5,500 nt of DNA, taken from NCBI GenBank assembly GCA_030377945.1, contig JAUCGD010000224.1:1-5500 (forward strand). The letters are read 5' to 3'. Positions 1-4,700 of the stretch are shown here, in pieces. The translations under genes were made by a program, and so were the position numbers. Every line of letters begins with the position of its first letter. Position 1 is the stretch's first letter. The stretch comes from Desulfobacterales bacterium HSG17 (GTDB lineage: Bacteria; Desulfobacterota; Desulfobacteria; Desulfobacterales; Desulfococcaceae). Under the pieces are notes generated by a model. It was not told where the DNA came from, searched no databases, and saw nothing but the letters and a program-made list of their open reading frames with translations.

Positions 1-56
1 ATAATACTGTTGTATATCCAATATTTATCTATATTCAAATTCTACCTTAATATGTA

Positions 57-97
57 TTGTCAACCTGTTATCAATCTGGTAAAGTTTGGTTTATAAA
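57..97 (+). promoter_or_regulatory. Possible sigma70-type promoter for the ferredoxin gene
   Basis: Two overlapping weak candidates can be seen. One pairs TTGTCA (57-62) with TAAAGT (80-85) across 17 bases. The other pairs TTATCA (68-73) with TATAAA (92-97) across 18 bases. Either would give a leader of roughly 40-60 bases before the ferredoxin start. The surrounding DNA is very AT-rich, so chance matches are likely. I see no operator-like inverted repeat. The rest of 1-145 shows no gene. Confidence 0.3.
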
Positions 98-145
98 AAC
101 AATACAGATACAACAAGCCCGGATTTATTTTAAAGGAGATTTAAA

Positions 146-334
146 ATGGCGTTTAATCCAATAGTTGACCCTGAAAAATGTGTAGGATGTGAAGAATGCG
201 TTGACGTATGCCCTGTTGAAGTATTTGAAATGCAGGATGATAAATCCGTTCCTGTAAATGCTGAAGAATGTATAGGCTGTGAAAGCTGTGTTGAAGTGTG
301 TGAAGTAGATGCAATTGTTATTGAAGAAACCTGA
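146..334 (+). CDS. 2[4Fe-4S] bacterial-type (clostridial-type) ferredoxin
   Basis: This is a small soluble cytoplasmic electron carrier of 62 residues. Two CxxCxxCxxxC motifs are visible: C12, C15, C18, C22 and C42, C45, C48, C52. In this fold the first three cysteines of each motif plus the last cysteine of the other ligate one [4Fe-4S] cluster, so two low-potential clusters are expected. The internal two-fold symmetry (VDPEKCVGC versus NAEECIGC) and the length fit the classical family. The protein is strongly acidic, as is usual for a ferredoxin docking to oxidoreductases. Oddly, the first motif ends in the usual CP (C22-P23) while the second ends in CE (C52-E53). The start is supported by AAAGGAG at 132-138, seven bases before the ATG. 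It appears monocistronic, with a hairpin terminator about 60 bases downstream. The redox partner cannot be told from the neighbours; pyruvate or other 2-oxoacid oxidoreductases and hydrogenases are typical partners of the family. Confidence 0.95.
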   Translation: MAFNPIVDPEKCVGCEECVDVCPVEVFEMQDDKSVPVNAEECIGCESCVEVCEVDAIVIEET

Positions 335-381
335 TCTGACAGTTAATCTTTGTTATCCCGGCCGGCTATGATCATTGTTTC

Positions 382-403
382 ACCCGGCAGTAACCCGGCA
401 GTA
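382..403 (+). repeat. 11-bp perfect tandem duplication in the terminator arm
   Basis: ACCCGGCAGTA occurs twice back to back, at 382-392 and 393-403. Each copy contains CCCGGCAG, which is complementary to CTGCCGGG at 406-413. The downstream arm can therefore pair with either copy. This looks like a local slippage duplication of one half of the hairpin. Confidence 0.85.
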
Positions 404-420
404 AACTGCCGGGCTATTTT
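394..420 (+). terminator. Rho-independent terminator after the ferredoxin gene
   Basis: CCCGGCAG (394-401) and CTGCCGGG (406-413) form a perfect 8-bp GC-rich stem with a TAAA loop. It is followed by CTATTTT (414-420), a short T-rich tract. The tract makes it directional for + strand transcription. The sequence just left of the stem has no matching A-run, so it is unlikely to act as well on the convergent minus-strand unit. Confidence 0.8.
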
Positions 421-510
421 CTGTCGTCCCTCTGGGACTTTAGATACTTTTATATCAATTATTTAAATCCCGTAGGGATAATAGACAATAGTGCGGTAAT
501 TTATCCCGTG
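421..510. repeat. Palindrome-rich intergenic stretch, candidate dispersed repeat
   Basis: Two small perfect hairpins with three-base loops lie 28 bases apart: GTCCC-TCT-GGGAC (426-438) and ATCCC-GTA-GGGAT (467-479). ATCCCGT recurs at 503-509, and GGGATAA (475-481) can pair with TTATCCC (501-507) as an alternative to the second hairpin. No coding potential is seen between the ferredoxin stop and 533. Such C3/G3 palindromes between convergent genes resemble short multicopy intergenic elements of some environmental bacteria. The copy number in this genome is unknown from one window. It could instead serve as the 3' end signal of the minus-strand unit. Confidence 0.4.
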
Positions 511-532
511 TTTGTTAAGTATTTGTATATTT

Positions 533-832
533 TTATAAATCAGGGCTGATCTTATCAATAATTTCCCCGGCTTCATTTATTATAAAAATAAGAAATCCGT
601 TTTGAGAAGCTTCATCTTTTAAGTGTTTATATCGAATGGCCTGTATCTCTGTGGGTATTTCCGGTGCAAGAGCCATCTTTTTATAAGACTTTTCAGCATC
701 CTCCTTATTTAAAAAAGCAGGAATAAAGGAAATATCTTCTTTTTCATAATGCTGGCCCACAATCTCTTCCTTTGCTCTTATTCTCTGCATAACAATCCAG
801 ACCCATGATTCGTCTTCAAGTTTAGTGTTCAT
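533..832 (-). CDS. Conserved-looking small protein of unknown function
   Basis: The predicted protein has 99 residues and I do not recognise it firmly. It has an N-terminal Trp-rich strand (W10, W12), a GQH-E-E-D-I-S-F-I-P-A-F-L segment (residues 26-41), a charged helix with a KEDAEKSYKKM core (43-53), and a C-terminal hydrophobic strand pair NGFLIFIINEAGEI (78-91). This alternating alpha/beta pattern suggests a small soluble cytoplasmic domain. No signal peptide, membrane span or metal motif is visible. The 'IPAFLNKEDA' block followed by helix and strand is loosely reminiscent of SseB-like domains, but that is a weak resemblance. The ATG at 832 is preceded by AAGGA (minus strand, 843-839) at six-base spacing. 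It lies 66 bp downstream of the carbonic anhydrase-like gene on the same strand, so co-transcription is likely. Confidence 0.75.
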   Translation of the reverse strand: MNTKLEDESWVWIVMQRIRAKEEIVGQHYEKEDISFIPAFLNKEDAEKSYKKMALAPEIPTEIQAIRYKHLKDEASQNGFLIFIINEAGEIIDKISPDL

Positions 833-833
833 A

Positions 834-858
834 TAGTATCCTTATTTTAGTATCCTTA
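834..858 (-). repeat. 11-bp direct repeat duplicating the ribosome-binding site
   Basis: TAGTATCCTTA on the + strand occurs at 834-844 and 848-858 with three bases between. Read on the minus strand, each copy carries AAGGA. The copy at 843-839 has proper six-base spacing to the ATG at 832. The other lies 14 bases further upstream, too far to serve that start. It is probably a local duplication in the anhydrase-hypothetical intergenic gap. Confidence 0.75.
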
Positions 859-898
859 GTTTTAATATTTATATAAATGAATTGCGTTCAAAGGCTTT

Positions 899-1423
899 TT
901 ATTCTTCAATCCTTTTTAAATCCTTAAATTCAAGAGCTTTTTCAACATATATATCAGCAGGAAGCTGAATAACCTCAATAATTGATTCATCCATTTCCTT
1001 TTTTAATGCAGCCGGTATTCCTGCCACAAGATGGCGGGGGCCAACCTCCTGGTTTTCTTTAACAAGAGCATTGGATGCAATAATTGACCCTTTTTTTATA
1101 TATGCTCCTGTTAAAATTGTTGAATTCATACCTACAAGACAATTATCTTCAATAGTGCATCCGTGAACCACAGCATTATGACCAACAGTAACATTGTCTC
1201 CAATTAAAGTGGGTTTACCGTGATCTATATGTATTGTGCAGTTATCCTGGATATTTGTTTTTTCCCCAATGGTAATGGATGCAGAATCTCCCCTGATAAC
1301 AGTATTATACCATATACTTGAATTATCACCGATAGTCACATCACCTATAATAGTGGCATTGGGTGCTATAAAAACATCTTTACCGATTTTTGGCTTTTTT
1401 CCCTGATATTCGTATAAAAACAT
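899..1423 (-). CDS. Gamma-class carbonic anhydrase-like protein (left-handed beta-helix)
   Basis: This 174-residue cytoplasmic protein shows the hexapeptide pattern ([LIV]-G-x-x) across residues about 10-140, including IGKDV, IGDVTIGDN, IGEKT, IGDNVTVG and IEDNCLVG. That pattern forms a left-handed beta-helix, normally a trimer. The metal ligands of the family are visible as H65 (TIHID), H82 (VGHNA) and H87 (VVHGC). The conserved polar residues are also there: R44 and D46 in IRGD, and Q59-D60 in NIQDN. The family interconverts CO2 and bicarbonate. However, this protein lacks the acidic loop of the archaeal Cam enzyme, so it resembles the shorter YrdA/PaaY/CamH-type members, whose activity is variable. 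Residues 145-174 form the usual C-terminal helix. AAGGAG on the minus strand (1434-1429) lies five bases before the ATG. It is first in a probable two-gene unit with the 99-residue protein. Confidence 0.93.
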   Translation of the reverse strand: MFLYEYQGKKPKIGKDVFIAPNATIIGDVTIGDNSSIWYNTVIRGDSASITIGEKTNIQDNCTIHIDHGKPTLIGDNVTVGHNAVVHGCTIEDNCLVGMNSTILTGAYIKKGSIIASNALVKENQEVGPRHLVAGIPAALKKEMDESIIEVIQLPADIYVEKALEFKDLKRIEE

Positions 1424-1508
1424 AAACGCTCCTTAAATTAATATATCAAATAAAACAAATTTCTAATTTTCAGGTAACAGAAGCAGTCTTATGTGTCAAT
1501 CATCTATC

Positions 1509-1541
1509 AGGATAGTCAGGATGCAAAAGGATAGTCAGGAT
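1509..1541. repeat. 14-bp direct repeat, period 19
   Basis: AGGATAGTCAGGAT occurs perfectly at 1509-1522 and 1528-1541, separated by GCAAA. Each copy contains AGGAT twice, so the block holds four AGGAT half-units at a regular pitch. Its position about 100 bp upstream of the repeat-protein start makes it a candidate protein-binding site. Local duplication without function is also possible. Confidence 0.8.
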
Positions 1542-1571
1542 ATATAAATCAGGTTCTTGCAAATTAACCGA

Positions 1572-1601
1572 ATATACACTAAACAGATATACATTAAACA
1601 G
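1572..1601. repeat. 15-bp tandem repeat, two copies
   Basis: ATATACACTAAACAG (1572-1586) is followed directly by ATATACATTAAACAG (1587-1601), matching at 14 of 15 bases. A further partial TATAT follows at 1603-1607. It lies 41 bases before the ATG at 1643, in the expected leader or core-promoter region. It may be iteron-like regulatory DNA or a simple slippage product. Confidence 0.8.
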
Positions 1602-1642
1602 GTATATCTTACACAAACAATATACAGAAAGGAAGGGAAGCA

Positions 1643-1744
1643 ATGAAACCATACAGTATTTTTGAAAATAAAAGTTGTGCTATTATTCACGCAGTTGTTT
1701 TTGTTTTGATCTTATTATCATTTTTTTCAGGAACTGCCCTGGCT
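1643..1744 (+). other. Signal peptide of the repeat protein
   Basis: Residues 1-34 comprise a polar N-terminus with K2, K10 and H16, a hydrophobic core rich in V, L, I and F (about 17-29), and a small-residue TALA motif at 31-34. Cleavage after A34 would leave LLPGADNF at the mature N-terminus, just ahead of domain 1. This supports the chosen ATG. Confidence 0.85.
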
Positions 1745-4700
1745 TTGCTTCCCGGAGCTGATAATTTTGACCAGGCCACTTCAATAACAGGACTGTCAGG
1801 CCAGGCAGAAGGAACAAATACGGAAGCCACAAAAGAACCGGGTGAACCGGAACATGCAGATCAGCCGGGAATGGCATCAGTGTGGTGGAAATGGACAGCA
1901 CCGGAAACCGCTTTATTTACCTTTAATACTAATGGATCGGATTTTGATACGCTCCTGGGAGTTTATGTTGGTTCTGATGTAAATTCCCTTATAAATATTG
2001 CAGCCAATGATGAAGACGGTAGTTCCAGCGGAACCAGCAGTGTAATATTTAACGCCTCGGCAGATACTACATATTTTATTGCAGTTGACGGACGTTACAG
2101 TGCTGCCGGAAACATTGTTTTAAACTGGAGAAAAGCAATTCCCCCTGAAAATGATGATTTGGGCAGCGCTTCCATACTTTCAGGCATATCAGGCCAGGTA
2201 TTTGCTTCAAATATTGATGCTACAAAAGAAACCGGAGAGCCTGAACATGCAGGTACAAAGGGCGGAGTTTCCCTGTGGTGGTCATGGACAGCAGATGAAA
2301 GCGGGTATTATTCCTTTGGTACTGCCGGTTCAAGTTTTTATACTCTTCTTGGAATTTATACAGGTTCAGGCATTGACAATCTTGTTGAGGTTGCAGCATG
2401 GTATGACACACTGACCTTCAAGGCCCAGTCAGGAACTCAGTATTATATTGCCGTGGACGGCTGGTACGGGGTTATGGGAAATATTAATCTGACCTGGAAG
2501 AAATTATCGCCCGGAAATGATAATTTTACAAGCGCAGTTATAATTTCAGGGCTTTCAGGACAGGCGGCAGGTTCAAACGATCAGGCTACAAAAGAACCTG
2601 GGGAAGCCAATCATGCAGGAGAGACAGGCGGAACATCTGTATGGTGGTCATGGACAGCACCGGAAACCGGCTATGTTTCTATTGATACGTTTGGTACAGT
2701 TTTTGATTCTCTTATCGGAATTTATACAGGGACATCTCTTGATACACTGACAAATACCGCATATGGATATGACAATGTATCCTTTCCGGTTCAGTCAGGT
2801 ACAACCTATTATATTGCACTTGACGGAAGAAATTCTGCAATGGGAAATATTGTTATAAATTGGGAAACACTTAACCCTCCTGAAAATGATAATTTTGAAA
2901 ATTCAACCATAATTACCGGGCTTTCAGGTACGGCTGCCGGATCAAATATTGATGCAACAAAAGAAACAGGAGAACCGGATCATGCAGGAAGTCCAGGAGG
3001 AGCATCAATATGGTGGTCATGGACAGCACCTGAAACCGCTTATTTCAGTTTTGATACAAAAGGTTCAGGCTTTTCTACTTTACTTATAGGAATTTACACC
3101 GGTTCAAGCCTTAATAATCTCACAGAAAAAGCAGGAGCATTTACTAACCTGTTTTCAGGACTTACTTTTTTTGCCCAGGCAGGTACAATCTATTATATTG
3201 CAGCAGACGGATACGGCGGTTCATCAGGAGATATAACTCTAAATTGGAAAAAAGTTGTTCCTCCTGAAAATGACAATTTGATAAATGCCTTGGAATTAGA
3301 AGGTGTTCCAGGAAAAGCACAGGGAGCAAATGTAGATGCTACAAAAGAACCCGAAGAACCGGATCATGCAGGGGATTTGGGGGGAACATCTGTATGGTGG
3401 ACCTGGTCTGCTCCTGAAACCGGCTACTATACTTTTGATACAAACGGTTCGGGTTTTTATACTGTTCTTGGGATATATACCGGCTCAACACCTGCTAATC
3501 TTACAGAGGTTCAGGGAAGGGAAAACAGCCAGGACCCATACGGCAGGAGCAGTTATACATTTTCCGCACAGGCTGGTATTCAATATTATATAGCAGTTGA
3601 CGGATGGTATGGAGCTTCAGGGAATATCATATTAAACTGGGAAAAATATAATGATGATATTGATGATGCAGATATTCTTACCGGATTTTCAGGGCGGACA
3701 TACGGTTCAAATGAATATGCCACTAAAGAAATAGGAGAACCGGATCATGCAGCCGGCCAGGGAGGAAAATCAATATGGTGGTTATGGAAAGCACCTGAAA
3801 CAGGCTTTTATTACTTTGATACAACAGGCTCCGATTTTGATACTCTGCTTGCAGTATATATTGATTCTGCCGGGCTGGAACCGGTTGCTGCCAATGATGA
3901 CGGCGCTTCTACAACTAAGACCAGCAGTTTGACTTTTCAGGCTTCTGCCGGAACCAGGTACTATATTGTTGTGGATGGCTGGAATAAAGCTTCAGGAAAA
4001 GTAGTTTTAAACCATAAGCAGGCACTAGAACCTTTAAATGATAATTTTGCTAATGCTGTCATGCTTACCGGACTTTCAGGCCGGGCAGAAGGTACAAATT
4101 TCCTGGCAACAAAAGAAACTGGCGAGCCCAGTCATGCAGATGAAAATGGTGGAAGATCAGTCTGGTGGACATGGAATTCTTCAAAAAGAGTAAGGATTTC
4201 TTTTGATATTTATGAAACCGGTTTTGATTCGCTCTTGGGGATTTATTCAGGTTCGGATTTGAATAGTCTTGTTAAAGTAGCAGATCAAAATACAGATGGC
4301 AGCAGCAAGATTACTTTTGATACCCAGGCAGATACTCAATATTACATTGCTGTTGACGGTTGGAACAAATCAGAAGGAAACATCATTTTAAACTGGAAAA
4401 CAGAGTTTCCTTTGATAAATGATAATTTTTCAGATGCATTAATGCTCACAGGAATTTCAGGAAGGACAACAGGATCAAATATTCTATGTTCAAAAGAACA
4501 TGGCGAACCTGCCCATGCAGGAGATCTGGGAGGAGCATCAATATGGTGGAAATGGATAGCACCTGAAAACGGATCATATGTTTTTAACACTGAAGGCACT
4601 GAATTTATATCCCTTGTTGCAGTTTATACAGGATCAAGCATTGATAGTCTAACGGAGATTGCAGGAATAAAATCAGACAGTGCAGGCGGAGCAGTTTTCC

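Larger units (their letters stand above)
1424..1642. promoter_or_regulatory. Divergent intergenic region with two sets of direct repeats
   Basis: This 219-bp gap separates the minus-strand anhydrase gene from the plus-strand repeat-protein gene, so it should carry both promoters. On the minus strand TATATT (1445-1440) is a possible -10 element without a convincing -35. On the plus strand TTGCAA (1557-1562) could be a -35, but no good -10 follows at the right distance. I therefore name no promoter. The direct repeats listed separately lie in its right half, toward the repeat-protein gene. AAAGGAAGGGA at 1628-1638 is the ribosome-binding region for the start at 1643. Confidence 0.5.

Noticed and set aside
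1..145. Riboswitch or small RNA in the ferredoxin leader
   Set aside because: The stretch is AT-rich, without a stable stem or recognisable aptamer core.
1676..1681. C12 of the repeat protein as a lipoprotein lipobox cysteine
   Set aside because: It comes before the hydrophobic core of the signal peptide rather than after it, and the residues in front (ENKS) do not fit a lipobox. TALA cleavage by signal peptidase I fits better.
1683..1901. Minus-strand open frames at 1683-1901, 2220-2411 and 4342-4599
   Set aside because: They are antisense to the well-supported repeat-protein frame and show no family resemblance.
2151..2414. Open frame of 87 codons on the + strand, and similar ones at 3336-3593, 3747-3932, 4827-5063 and 5157-5432
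   Set aside because: They lie wholly inside the repeat-protein gene in other frames. They recur because the repeats keep the same nucleotide pattern, and their translations lack any coherent domain.
4037..4417. Possible frameshift pair in domain 7 where TAPETG is lost
   Set aside because: The frame is continuous and the signatures on both sides are in the same frame. The altered stretch is of normal length, so it is substitution, not a double frameshift.
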